DNA of 64,000 nt from an uncultured Flavobacteriales bacterium (lineage in GTDB: Bacteria > Bacteroidota > Bacteroidia > Flavobacteriales_D > Parvicellaceae): contig CALSMU010000011.1 in assembly GCA_943787535.1 (NCBI GenBank), positions 421,455-485,454 on the forward strand, given 5' to 3'. The notes below the pieces were generated by a model. That model was not told where the DNA came from and did not search any database. It saw only the letters and a program-made list of their open reading frames with translations. Shown here in pieces: positions 36,381-45,286 of this stretch; the first letter of the stretch is position 1; each line of letters opens with the position of its first letter. The position numbers and the translations under genes were made by a program.

Positions 36381-38849
36381 ATGGGTTCTATTACATTTGG
36401 AAAAATTTTACTGATTCTGAATAATAACTTTTACATAATCCTATTTTTTTTCTTGTCCAATTTTTCATTTGGTCAAGCAAAAACTATACAAGCGACAAGG
36501 GCAATTGATAAAATTACTATCGATGGTTTTGCGGCAGAAGAACAATGGGAAACTGCTGATATTGCAACTGGTTTTTTGGAGCAAAATCCAACAGAAGGTA
36601 ATGAGCCTAGGTTTAAAACCGAAGTAAAAGTACTTTATGACAATAGTAACCTTTATATACTGGGGTATTGCTATGATAGCAGCCCTGATAGTATATTAGC
36701 GCAATTAGGTGAGCGAGATGATGAGTTAAATTCGGATGGATTCACATTTTCGATAGATACATACAATAAAATGTTAGATGCTTTCACATTCTCTGTTGCA
36801 GCATCCGGAGTTCAATCAGATTCTAGACTATCAGATCCTTCTTTTAATGCAGTTTGGCAAAGTGCAGTTCAAATTGTTTCAGATGGTTGGATTGTTGAAA
36901 TGCGAATACCTTATTATGCAATTCGTTTCCCCAATGGCGAAAAACAGGTTTGGAGAGTTCAATTTGAAAGAAATTTGAGAAGAACTAGAGCAGGTTTACA
37001 ATGGTCTTTAGTGCCCAAAGAGGTAGAAACAGAATTGAATTATTGGGGATTATTAAAAGGTTTAGATAATATCAAAGCTCCTCTTCGCTTGTCACTTTCA
37101 CCATACACTTCTTCTTTTGTGGATGTTGATAATGGCGAGACAACAGTGGGTTATGGTGCCGGAGCTGATCTTAAACTAGGGTTAAACGAAAGTTTTACAC
37201 TGGATATGTCTTTATTACCTGACTTTTCTCAAGTGCGATCGGATAATATTGTTAAAAATCTGGGAGCGTTTGAAGTTGAATTTGAAGAGCAAAGACCCTT
37301 TTTTCAGGAGGGAATTGATTTATTTAACCGAGGTGATTTATTTTATTCTAGAAGAATTGGTGGAACACCCATTCAAAACAATCAAAACCTTTTTAATTTA
37401 GACTCTACTGAACGGGTTATTAATAATCCATCAAACACCCGGCTAATTAATGTTGCAAAAATATCTGGACGCAACAAAAAAGGTCTTGGAATTGGTGTGA
37501 TGAATGCAGTAACTGCTTCGAGCAATGCGCTTATTTTAGATGGTTTAACGGGAAATACGCGCGAAATTGAAACCAATCCATTAGTAAATTACAATATTGT
37601 TTCTTTTGATCAGAATTTAAAAAATAATAGTTCTATCTATTTTATTAATTTAAACACTGCAAGATCTGGAGATTACATTGATGCTAATGTTTCAGCATTA
37701 GGGTTAGATCTCATTTCGAAGAGTTCAACCTATGCAATAGGTGGAGAATTGAAAATTTCGCAACGTGATACAAATTTGCTGAATAATTTTTTTGAAGGTG
37801 GTGATGATGATGGACTAAGTTATTTTGTCAATCTGGCAAAAATAAAAGGAAACTTTAAGTATTCACTCTCAAGCGAAAGTAAATCACCCGGTTTTAATCC
37901 TAATGATTTGGGTATAAATTTCACCACAAATATTAGAACGCATTCTGTTGAATTTGAATACAATAAATACAATCCTTTTTGGATATTGAACAGGAATTTT
38001 AATCGATTTTCTTTTGATCTCGATCAAGATTATTCTTCAGGAAAGATACTAAAGAAGCAGTATTCAGGGAGGTATATTTTTGATTTGAAAAGCTTTAATA
38101 CAATTTTTATCAACATGAGCGCTCAAGTAGGGGATGGTATAGATCTATTTGAGTCCAGAGTTCCCGGGCAAGAATTTATTATTCCCGAATATTATTATAA
38201 TGGTATAGGTATTTCTTCCGATTATAGAAAAAAGTTTGCCTTAGACGGAAATATCGGATTTGGTAAGGGGTACTTTACAGATTATATAGTGAATCAATAT
38301 TTTGAATTCAATGTTTCACCAATTATTCGTTTTAATGATAAATTTACATTAACCCCTTCATCTAATTATTCGGTTTTGTATAACGGCGCTGGTTTTGCTG
38401 GGTATTTTGATGGTTTACCCAAATATGGAATAAGAGATGTTCGAACATTGGTGAATATCATGAAAGGAAAATATGTTTTTAAAAATAACCTATCGTTAAC
38501 CCTAAGAATTCGACACTATTGGTCTTATGGAGAATACGATTATTATGGTGACCTGGATGACAACGGTTACATTATAAGGGACGATGCATTTCAGGGTGAT
38601 TCAGACTTTAACTTTAATGCATTTAATACCGATTTGATTTTTGCTTGGCAATTTGCTCCAGGAGGGTTTATTAATCTGGTTTACAAAAATGCCTTTCAAA
38701 CGGACGATAGCAATACACAGCTTTCTTATTTCAATAATTTAGGGACAGTTCTTGATGCAGGACAACGAAATACGGTAACAATGAAACTTGTTTACTTCTT
38801 CGATACTGTTTCTAGTTATAACAAATTGTTTAAGCAGAAAAGGAGTTAA
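36381..38849 (+). CDS. DUF5916 / CBM9-like outer membrane protein
   Basis: An 822-residue envelope protein. A long signal sequence (about residues 1-32, ending in FSFGQ) precedes a carbohydrate-binding family 9-like beta domain (about 40-230: ITIDGFAAEEQWETAD, LYILGYCYD, WRVQFERNLRR), then a DUF5916 region that looks like an outer membrane beta-barrel, with alternating aromatic strands ending in MKLVYFFDTVSSYNK. FEEQRPFFQEG is a well-conserved motif of this family. Members are common in Bacteroidota; carbohydrate binding is suggested by the domain only, and no ligand is known. It stands alone between genes on the opposite strand. Confidence 0.88.
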   Translation: MGSITFGKILLILNNNFYIILFFFLSNFSFGQAKTIQATRAIDKITIDGFAAEEQWETADIATGFLEQNPTEGNEPRFKTEVKVLYDNSNLYILGYCYDSSPDSILAQLGERDDELNSDGFTFSIDTYNKMLDAFTFSVAASGVQSDSRLSDPSFNAVWQSAVQIVSDGWIVEMRIPYYAIRFPNGEKQVWRVQFERNLRRTRAGLQWSLVPKEVETELNYWGLLKGLDNIKAPLRLSLSPYTSSFVDVDNGETTVGYGAGADLKLGLNESFTLDMSLLPDFSQVRSDNIVKNLGAFEVEFEEQRPFFQEGIDLFNRGDLFYSRRIGGTPIQNNQNLFNLDSTERVINNPSNTRLINVAKISGRNKKGLGIGVMNAVTASSNALILDGLTGNTREIETNPLVNYNIVSFDQNLKNNSSIYFINLNTARSGDYIDANVSALGLDLISKSSTYAIGGELKISQRDTNLLNNFFEGGDDDGLSYFVNLAKIKGNFKYSLSSESKSPGFNPNDLGINFTTNIRTHSVEFEYNKYNPFWILNRNFNRFSFDLDQDYSSGKILKKQYSGRYIFDLKSFNTIFINMSAQVGDGIDLFESRVPGQEFIIPEYYYNGIGISSDYRKKFALDGNIGFGKGYFTDYIVNQYFEFNVSPIIRFNDKFTLTPSSNYSVLYNGAGFAGYFDGLPKYGIRDVRTLVNIMKGKYVFKNNLSLTLRIRHYWSYGEYDYYGDLDDNGYIIRDDAFQGDSDFNFNAFNTDLIFAWQFAPGGFINLVYKNAFQTDDSNTQLSYFNNLGTVLDAGQRNTVTMKLVYFFDTVSSYNKLFKQKRS

Positions 38850-38952
38850 ATAGTTTTAGCCACTCTTTGATCAGGTTGGTAAGGGGAAAAAATATCTCAT
38901 TTCATTCCTAATATTAATGGATTTCAGATATCCGACTTAGTTTTCAACAGTT

Positions 38953-39702
38953 TTATATATATCCCATTATTTGATAGGTATAATAGCCAATTATTTCATG
39001 CAATAATATACGCCATTCATAGAGATAAGCGGATTGTGGCTGTATGTAGTCTTCGATGGATATGGTTTTTTGTTTCAGTTTTTTTAAATAGGGGTCAACC
39101 TTTAAATTAATTTTTTTAAAACAGGCTATAGCCCTTCTATAATGGAAGTCCGAGGTAATTAATAGACAGCTAGGAGCGGATTTATGTTTTACTGAAATTA
39201 ATTCAGCAGTATAAACAGCATTTTGGAAAGTATTTTGAGATTTGGTCTCACAAATAATATCGGTTTCTGGAATTCCTATTTTCACTAGGTATGATTTCAA
39301 ATATTCGGCTTCAATAATTTCTGATTGAAGACTTCCTGAAGCACCAGTGATGATAATTTTATTTATGACATTGTCTTGATACAACTTTACTGTGTAAAGC
39401 AATCGATCTGAACTTTCACCAAATTTAAGATCTTCATTGGTAGAGCTGAGGCTTATCATTCCGCCCAAAAGAATTCCATAGTCGTATTTTTTCTTTAGTT
39501 GAACAGGGGTTACTTTCCATTGTTTAAATGCAATTTGATAAATAAAACCATTCGAGAAAAATAACAAAAGAACAAAGGATATAAGAAGATATCTTCGTCT
39601 TCTATATTTTGTTCTTACAAACAATCCAAGAATAAAAAAGGCAGTAATAAACACCAAAGGATCCGCGATAAAAGCTACTATTTTTGAGAAAATAAAAAAC
39701 AA
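38953..39702 (-). CDS. YdcF/ElyC/SanA-family membrane protein
   Basis: A DUF218 (YdcF/SanA/ElyC) protein. There are two N-terminal membrane helices (about 7-27 and 38-55) with a KYRRRRYLL cytoplasmic loop between them. The DUF218 domain includes DYGILLGG (about 80), KIIITGASGS, SQNTFQNA and SDFHYRRA. The start is a TTG at 39702: the frame is closed immediately upstream by a stop codon, and no ATG is available before the conserved domain, so this is a genuine alternative start. The family is linked to envelope metabolism. The exact reaction is unknown. Confidence 0.88.
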   Translation of the reverse strand: MFFIFSKIVAFIADPLVFITAFFILGLFVRTKYRRRRYLLISFVLLLFFSNGFIYQIAFKQWKVTPVQLKKKYDYGILLGGMISLSSTNEDLKFGESSDRLLYTVKLYQDNVINKIIITGASGSLQSEIIEAEYLKSYLVKIGIPETDIICETKSQNTFQNAVYTAELISVKHKSAPSCLLITSDFHYRRAIACFKKINLKVDPYLKKLKQKTISIEDYIQPQSAYLYEWRILLHEIIGYYTYQIMGYI

Positions 39703-39890
39703 GGTCTAATTTTTTTTTTAAAGCTAATACTTTCCACCGGTTTTAGAACCTCAATTCACTTCTTCAAACCTTCATTTGCTCTATTGCCAAAATTATTGGT
39801 AAAAATATCTAAATTCTGCTATGCAAAATGAAAAGTTAATAAAAAGGATAATTAAAATTATTCAAATGGTTATGGTCTAAATTGTCAAAA

Positions 39891-39924
39891 AAATGGGAAT
39901 AACTCTTTAGAGTTATTCCCATTT
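39891..39924 (-). terminator. Strong terminator after the DUF2911 gene
   Basis: A 16-bp perfect inverted repeat, AAATGGGAATAACTCT (39891-39906) and its complement (39909-39924), with a 2-nt loop in the maximal pairing. On the minus strand it is followed by a T-run (39893-39886). It lies 21 bp past the DUF2911 stop codon and is the strongest minus-strand terminator in the window. Confidence 0.9.
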
Positions 39925-39944
39925 CAACCAGATCCTAATCTTAT

Positions 39945-40787
39945 TTATTTTTTACTCCATTCTTCTATAGAAAGTTGATTAGACTTAACATAACTCTCAT
40001 AGTTTGCTTTTTTAGCAGCAGTCATCGAAAGTTTAGCTGTTTCAATAGCTCCTTTGTAGTCTTTTAGTTCTGCCTGAATAAGTGCTTTTCTTCTCAAATA
40101 CCAGAATGGTTTTTCTTTTTTCAAATCAAGCGCTTTGTTGATGTAATTCAACGCCGTTTTAATATTTGTTTTTTGAGATAAATAGTAATCTGCAGCTTTG
40201 TAATAATCTTCAGCCGCTGGACCATTCATAACCTTTTTAATTGAGGCAGTAACTCTTTCTTTTGTAGCTGTTTTAAATGGTACAGTAACAACTGTTTTGT
40301 CCCATGACATAGTAAGTTCAGCACCATCCATTTGAACGTCATTAAATCCAATCGTAAACGATTGTTTAACTTGACTTAACGATCCAGCTTTAGCAGTGGT
40401 CTTGACCATAACTTCCTTATCTTCCCAGTTTTCTGGGATTCCCCAGTTTTCCGTATCGCCGTAGAATAAAATAGTCCAAGCATCCTTTTTAGGAATAGTA
40501 AATATTGAATAGGATCCAGCTTTTAAAGTGTCATTTCCAAATATCAAGATGTCACTAGTTGTAATTATTGTGTTTTTATTTGCTCCTGTTCTCCACATTT
40601 TATCAAACGGAACCAAACTTCCAAAAATTTCCCTATCTCTTTTGTGCGGTCTTGAATAGGTAATTGAGACATCTGTTAATCCAATTTTTTGTTCTATAGT
40701 AGCCCCAGGGCTTGGTGCTGGTGTTTTTATCTGTGCTTGAAAGATTGAGCATGCAAATAGTAATGTTCCGGTTATTAAATTTTTCAT
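39945..40787 (-). CDS. DUF2911 secreted protein with TPR-like tail
   Basis: A 280-residue protein with a signal peptide (to about residue 20). The DUF2911 domain (about 20-175) contains ITYSRPHKRDREIFG, FDKMWRTGANKNT and LKAGSYSIFTIP, the family's core signature. The C-terminal about 90 residues are helical and TPR-like (AADYYLSQKTNIKTALNYINKALDLKK). Function unknown; the beta-strand core suggests a periplasmic binding or scaffolding role. It is closed by a strong terminator, indicating a single-gene transcript. Confidence 0.92.
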   Translation of the reverse strand: MKNLITGTLLFACSIFQAQIKTPAPSPGATIEQKIGLTDVSITYSRPHKRDREIFGSLVPFDKMWRTGANKNTIITTSDILIFGNDTLKAGSYSIFTIPKKDAWTILFYGDTENWGIPENWEDKEVMVKTTAKAGSLSQVKQSFTIGFNDVQMDGAELTMSWDKTVVTVPFKTATKERVTASIKKVMNGPAAEDYYKAADYYLSQKTNIKTALNYINKALDLKKEKPFWYLRRKALIQAELKDYKGAIETAKLSMTAAKKANYESYVKSNQLSIEEWSKK

Positions 40788-40966
40788 TTTGTTCTTTTTA
40801 AATTAATATTGAGCACGAAAATAGCTCTAAGTGGGATAAGTATCCTCTTTATTACGCAAGAATATTTTAGTTTTGGATCTATCTTGCTGCTTTTCAGTTG
40901 TTTATTTTATTTCAAGATAGGTTAAACAAAAATGATTAATTTCGAAATCGTAATAATTACTAAAAA

Positions 40967-43417
40967 ATGAATAGGTTTTATCTTTTTTTTATCATTTTAT
41001 CCATCGGGATTAGCAGTTTGGCCAATAAAAGTAATGGGGAAATATACGTAGATCTTCAGAAGCTTTATTCTATGAAACGCGTCTTGTATGTTGCCGCGCA
41101 TCCAGATGATGAAAATACAAGGGCTCTTGCATGGCTTTCTCTAGGTGAGAAAGCTGAGACAGCATACTTTTCATTGACGCGTGGTGATGGTGGCCAAAAT
41201 TTAATAGGAAATGAATTAAGCGAAGATTTAGGAGTTTTGAGGACGCAAGAACTACTAGCTGCTCGATCACATGATTGCGCGAAACAATATTTTTCTAGGG
41301 CTGTTGACTTTGGATACTCAAAATCGGCAAAAGAATCTTTTGAACTTTGGGGAAAAGACCAATTAATGGCAGACTTAGTCCTCATGATTCGAAAGTTTCA
41401 ACCGGATGTAATAATTACACGTTTCCCTCCAGATAAAAGAGGAGGTCATGGTCACCACACCGCTTCGGCGCTTTTAGCAATGGAAGCTTTTGAAAAGGCA
41501 AACGACCCAAAATACATGAAGGATCAAGTTGCTGATTATGGAATTTGGAAAACGCGTTCCTTGTACTGGAATACTTCCTATTGGTGGGATGAAAATATAA
41601 AGGAAATTGCGGAAAATAATTCAGATTATCTAATAGCGGATATTGGGGGTTATAATCCACAGTTGGGAATGTCATATAATGAAATAGGAACGCTGGCTAG
41701 AAGTGAGCATAAATGCCAAGGTTTTGGAGGTTTAGTTGAGCTTGGAAGTCGTGTTGAATATTTTAAGTTTCTTGCAGGTGAGCGATTAAAGACTTCATTG
41801 TTTGAGAAAAGCAAGAGAAGTTGGAGTCGATTGATTGATGAGAACTTTGAAAACAAGTTTCAGCAAGTAATTAATAATTTTGATTTTATTAATGTAGAGA
41901 ACAATGTTACTGGCATTTTCTCAATTTTAAAGGTACTGCAATCTCTTCCGAAAAGTTATTTAGTAGAGGAGAAAATAGATCGATGTAAACAAATTTTAAT
42001 TGATTGTCTAGGATTAGATTTAGAAATAATAGCAAATAATTATTCATTCATTCAAGGTGATTCCGTTGCTTTGAAAGCAAATGTTATTAACAGAACGCAT
42101 TTAGGTTTGAAGATTTTAGGAATAGCGCTTAGTTCAGGGGAAGAAAAGCAATTTAGTGATAGTTTAAAATACAATCAAATGTTTTCTGAAAGTATTATTT
42201 CATCTGGAAATAATGACATTTCTAATCCTTACTGGTTGAATCAAGGCTTTAAAAATGTTTTTGTTGTAACGGATACAAAAGATTTAGGAGAACCTGAAAG
42301 TGCTCCTAGTATTTCGGCATTATTTAAATTTTCCTTGGACGAGGATTTCTTTGAAGTAAAGGTTCCTGTAACTTATAAATGGAGAGACCCCTCCTATGGA
42401 GAGAGAACAAGGCCTTTAATTGCCACGCCAGAATTTACTTCAACATTTAGTAAGCAGCAATTATTGATAGCCCCGGATAAAAAAGAAACGGTACAATTTA
42501 AATTAAGGAGTTTCAAAGATAGTTTATTAGATGAAATAACTGTGAAAGTTCCAGATGGTTGGGTTGTTGCCCCTTCTAGAATTAGCGTTTCTTTAGATAA
42601 TAAGCATTCTGAAGAATGGTATGAGTTTACTGTCGTTGGAGATGCAAATGCTAAGCAGGGTGATATCAAGTTGTTTAATTCAAAAGGAGAGCCTTTGCTT
42701 TCCTATAAAGAAATAGCTTATGACCATATCACTACTCAAGCGCTATTTAAAAAGGCAAAATTGAAATGTACTTTACTTGATGTTAAGATTAACGCTGGTC
42801 GCATAGCATACATTAAAGGAGCTGGAGATGTTGTGCCGCAAGCAATTGAGCAATTGGGTTTTGAAGTTGATGTTTTTTCAGTTAAAGATATCCCTCTGAT
42901 TCAATTGGACACATATCAAACAGTAGTATTGGGAATTAGAGTTTATAATGTAAAGCCAGAATTACTAAATTTTACAGACCAATTGAATCAGTATGTTTTA
43001 GAGGGCGGAAACGTAGTTATGCAGTATAACACCGCGTATCGATCGCTGAAAGGAAAAGAGTTCGGACCTTTCCATTTCGAATTGTCAAGAAATAGAGTTA
43101 CTGAAGAAGATGCTGAAGTAACATTTTTAAATCCATCTCATCCAATACTAAATTCCCCAAATAAAATATCAAAAAAAGATTTTGATAACTGGGTGCAAGA
43201 AAGAGGTTTGTATTTTGCAGATAGTTGGTCTAAAGAATATACTGCATTATTGTCTTGGTCTGATGAAGGTGAAGATCCTCAGCATGGTGCCTTAATTGTA
43301 GCTAAGCATGGGGAAGGTCAATTTATTTATACCGGCATATCTTTCTTCAGGGAATTACCAAATGGTGTTGTAGGTGCCTATCGACTTTTTGCTAATATGT
43401 TAAGTTATATACCGTGA
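40967..43417 (+). CDS. PIG-L family deacetylase with GATase-like C-terminus
   Basis: A zinc-dependent N-acetyl-sugar deacetylase of the LmbE/PIG-L family. After a signal peptide (about 1-20) the metal site is AAHPDDE (residues 43-49) and GGHGHHTAS (about 158-166), the complete motif set. This catalytic domain fills about residues 35-270. The remaining 540 residues include Ig/NPCBM-like beta domains (KAN..., VKVPVTYKWRD) and a C-terminal class I glutamine amidotransferase-like domain (about 610-816: AYIKGAGDVVPQAIEQLG, QTVVLGIRVYN). This long form is typical of Bacteroidota. Its stop overlaps the GTG of a 37-codon membrane peptide, which in turn overlaps a symporter, so the three form a translationally coupled operon. 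Confidence 0.92.
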   Translation: MNRFYLFFIILSIGISSLANKSNGEIYVDLQKLYSMKRVLYVAAHPDDENTRALAWLSLGEKAETAYFSLTRGDGGQNLIGNELSEDLGVLRTQELLAARSHDCAKQYFSRAVDFGYSKSAKESFELWGKDQLMADLVLMIRKFQPDVIITRFPPDKRGGHGHHTASALLAMEAFEKANDPKYMKDQVADYGIWKTRSLYWNTSYWWDENIKEIAENNSDYLIADIGGYNPQLGMSYNEIGTLARSEHKCQGFGGLVELGSRVEYFKFLAGERLKTSLFEKSKRSWSRLIDENFENKFQQVINNFDFINVENNVTGIFSILKVLQSLPKSYLVEEKIDRCKQILIDCLGLDLEIIANNYSFIQGDSVALKANVINRTHLGLKILGIALSSGEEKQFSDSLKYNQMFSESIISSGNNDISNPYWLNQGFKNVFVVTDTKDLGEPESAPSISALFKFSLDEDFFEVKVPVTYKWRDPSYGERTRPLIATPEFTSTFSKQQLLIAPDKKETVQFKLRSFKDSLLDEITVKVPDGWVVAPSRISVSLDNKHSEEWYEFTVVGDANAKQGDIKLFNSKGEPLLSYKEIAYDHITTQALFKKAKLKCTLLDVKINAGRIAYIKGAGDVVPQAIEQLGFEVDVFSVKDIPLIQLDTYQTVVLGIRVYNVKPELLNFTDQLNQYVLEGGNVVMQYNTAYRSLKGKEFGPFHFELSRNRVTEEDAEVTFLNPSHPILNSPNKISKKDFDNWVQERGLYFADSWSKEYTALLSWSDEGEDPQHGALIVAKHGEGQFIYTGISFFRELPNGVVGAYRLFANMLSYIP

Positions 43418-43527
43418 AAAAGGAGCAAGATACAACGAAGTGGAACTACTGGTATATGGCTTTAGTCGTGGTCCTATTAATTCAAATTATTGTTTATTTA
43501 ATCATTACTAACCAATATATACAATGA
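43414..43527 (+). CDS. 37-residue single-pass membrane peptide between PIG-L and SSS genes
   Basis: A short gene: GTG start at 43414, 37 residues, TGA at 43525-43527. It has a hydrophilic charged N-terminus (KKEQDTTKW), then one membrane helix (about residues 15-33, MALVVVLLIQIIVYLII). Its GTG overlaps the deacetylase stop (GTGA) and its TGA overlaps the symporter start (ATGA), so all three reading frames are coupled. The position directly ahead of an SSS transporter matches small membrane companions seen with other transporters of that superfamily, although I cannot name a family. I infer an accessory subunit or assembly peptide. It has no gene name I recognise. Confidence 0.75.
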   Translation: MKKEQDTTKWNYWYMALVVVLLIQIIVYLIITNQYIQ

Positions 43528-45215
43528 GTTTAATTGATTGGTTAGTGCTAGCAAGCACGCTTATTTTGATTGTAGGTTATGGTAGTTGGAAAACCAGAAA
43601 AAACAGCAATCTTGAGAGTTACCTTAAGGGAAATAATTCTGAAAATTGGGCTACTATCGGATTGTCAATAATGGCAACTCAGGCAAGTGCAATAACATTT
43701 CTGTCCACTCCTGGCCAGGCATATGAAAGTGGTATGGGTTTTGTCCAATTTTATTTTGGATTACCTCTTGCAATGATTATTGTATCCGTGTTTTTTCTTC
43801 CTGTTTATTACAAGCTAAAAGTTTACACCGCATATCAATATTTGGAGCAACGATTTGATGTTCGTGTTCGCTCTTTTACGGCCTTTTTGTTTTTGGTTTC
43901 GCGAGGCCTGGCAGCTGGAATTACGATTTATGCACCTTCAATTATTCTTTCTACCATTCTTGGCTGGAACCTCCAATTAACCTGCATCTTAATAGGAGGT
44001 TTGGTCATTGTTTATACCGTTTCTGGGGGTAGTAGAGCAGTTTCGCTTACACAAAAATGGCAAATGGGGGTGATTATGGGAGGGATGTTTTTAGCATTTT
44101 ATTATGTAATAGGTAGTTTTCCTGATGGAATAGGTTTTTCTGAAGGCGTTGATATAGCTGGTAGTTTAGGTAAAATGGAAATAATTGACTTGTCTCCGGA
44201 TTTAGGTAATAAATATACCTTATTGTCAGGTTTAACGGGTGGCCTTTTTCTTTTTGTATCTTACTTTGGAACTGATCAATCCCAGGTTCAAAGATATTTG
44301 GGAGGTAAGTCTTTGAAGCAGTCGAGAATGGGCCTTATGTTCAATGGTTTACTAAAAATACCTATGCAGTTTTTTATTTTGTTAATTGGTGTTATGGTGT
44401 TTGTTTCATTTCAATTTAATAAGCCACCCATCGTGTTTAACACTATTTCTGTTGAAATGACAAGCGTTCAGAAGGAAAGCTTGTTGAAAATTGAAAACCA
44501 ATATGACGCTATATTTTACAGTAAGAAACAAATTTTATCTGACCTGAAAGGTGATATTCAGTCAGAATCAAATATGGAGGTAAAGGAGCTACAAGTTCAG
44601 CAAGATTCTCTAAGGTTGGCCTACAAGAACCTTCTTTTTGAAATTGATCCAGCTTATGAGACCAAAGATTCGGACTATATATTTCTAACATTTATATTAA
44701 ATTTTCTGCCACATGGTCTAATAGGGCTTTTATTAGCGGTTATTTTCTCTGCAGCAATGTCTTCCACAGCAGGCGAGTTGAATGCACTTTCCGCCACCAC
44801 AACCATTGATTATTATAAAAAGTTCTGGTCTCAATCGGATGATGAAAAGAAGGATCTAAAAGTTAGTAAATTACTTACTGTTTCATGGGGTATATTGGCA
44901 ATTATTATCGCATTAACGGCTGGGATGTTTGAAAATCTAATTCAATTAGTTAATATCTTAGGCTCCTTGTTTTATGGAACAATTTTAGGCGTTTTTATCT
45001 TGGCGCTTTTCTTTAAGTTTGTTGGAGGAAAATCTGCACTAATTGGCGGGATTATTGGGCAATTAACCGTTTTGCTTGTCCATTTTTTGCAAACCTTTAA
45101 TATTATTGAATTAAGTTATCTCATGTATAATTTTATAGGTTGCGCCATGGTTATTTTAATTGGAGCTTTGGTTCAGAAGTTTTTAGGGACTAAAGCGGTT
45201 AAAAATCCAGAATAG
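43524..45215 (+). CDS. Sodium:solute symporter (SSS family)
   Basis: A 563-residue SSS-family transporter. Multiple hydrophobic segments fit about 13 membrane helices. It carries the typical N-terminal ATIGLSIMATQASAITFLS region (about 45-65) and QYLEQRFDVRVR loop, followed by GGSRAVSLTQKWQMGVI. The C-terminal SAAMSSTAGELNALSATTTID stretch (about 412-432) corresponds to the sodium-binding part of TM8 in this family. A soluble insert with a coiled-coil tendency (about 305-380: SLLKIENQYDAIF...) interrupts the helices. Cargo unknown; the coupled secreted PIG-L deacetylase suggests deacetylated sugars or sugar conjugates, which is inference only. It starts with ATGA overlapping the stop of the preceding small peptide. 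Confidence 0.93.
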   Translation: MSLIDWLVLASTLILIVGYGSWKTRKNSNLESYLKGNNSENWATIGLSIMATQASAITFLSTPGQAYESGMGFVQFYFGLPLAMIIVSVFFLPVYYKLKVYTAYQYLEQRFDVRVRSFTAFLFLVSRGLAAGITIYAPSIILSTILGWNLQLTCILIGGLVIVYTVSGGSRAVSLTQKWQMGVIMGGMFLAFYYVIGSFPDGIGFSEGVDIAGSLGKMEIIDLSPDLGNKYTLLSGLTGGLFLFVSYFGTDQSQVQRYLGGKSLKQSRMGLMFNGLLKIPMQFFILLIGVMVFVSFQFNKPPIVFNTISVEMTSVQKESLLKIENQYDAIFYSKKQILSDLKGDIQSESNMEVKELQVQQDSLRLAYKNLLFEIDPAYETKDSDYIFLTFILNFLPHGLIGLLLAVIFSAAMSSTAGELNALSATTTIDYYKKFWSQSDDEKKDLKVSKLLTVSWGILAIIIALTAGMFENLIQLVNILGSLFYGTILGVFILALFFKFVGGKSALIGGIIGQLTVLLVHFLQTFNIIELSYLMYNFIGCAMVILIGALVQKFLGTKAVKNPE

Positions 45216-45286
45216 TTTCTTTAATTATTTTATTTGTTAAGGTTTTCTGAGAGTTTTTTATATTTAAAGATGAGATATTTTTGCAT

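Noticed and set aside
45276..45283. TATTTTTG as a promoter for the Old Yellow Enzyme gene
   Set aside because: It ends 3 bp before the ATG, too close for a transcription start upstream of the codon, and there is no TTG at the -33 distance.
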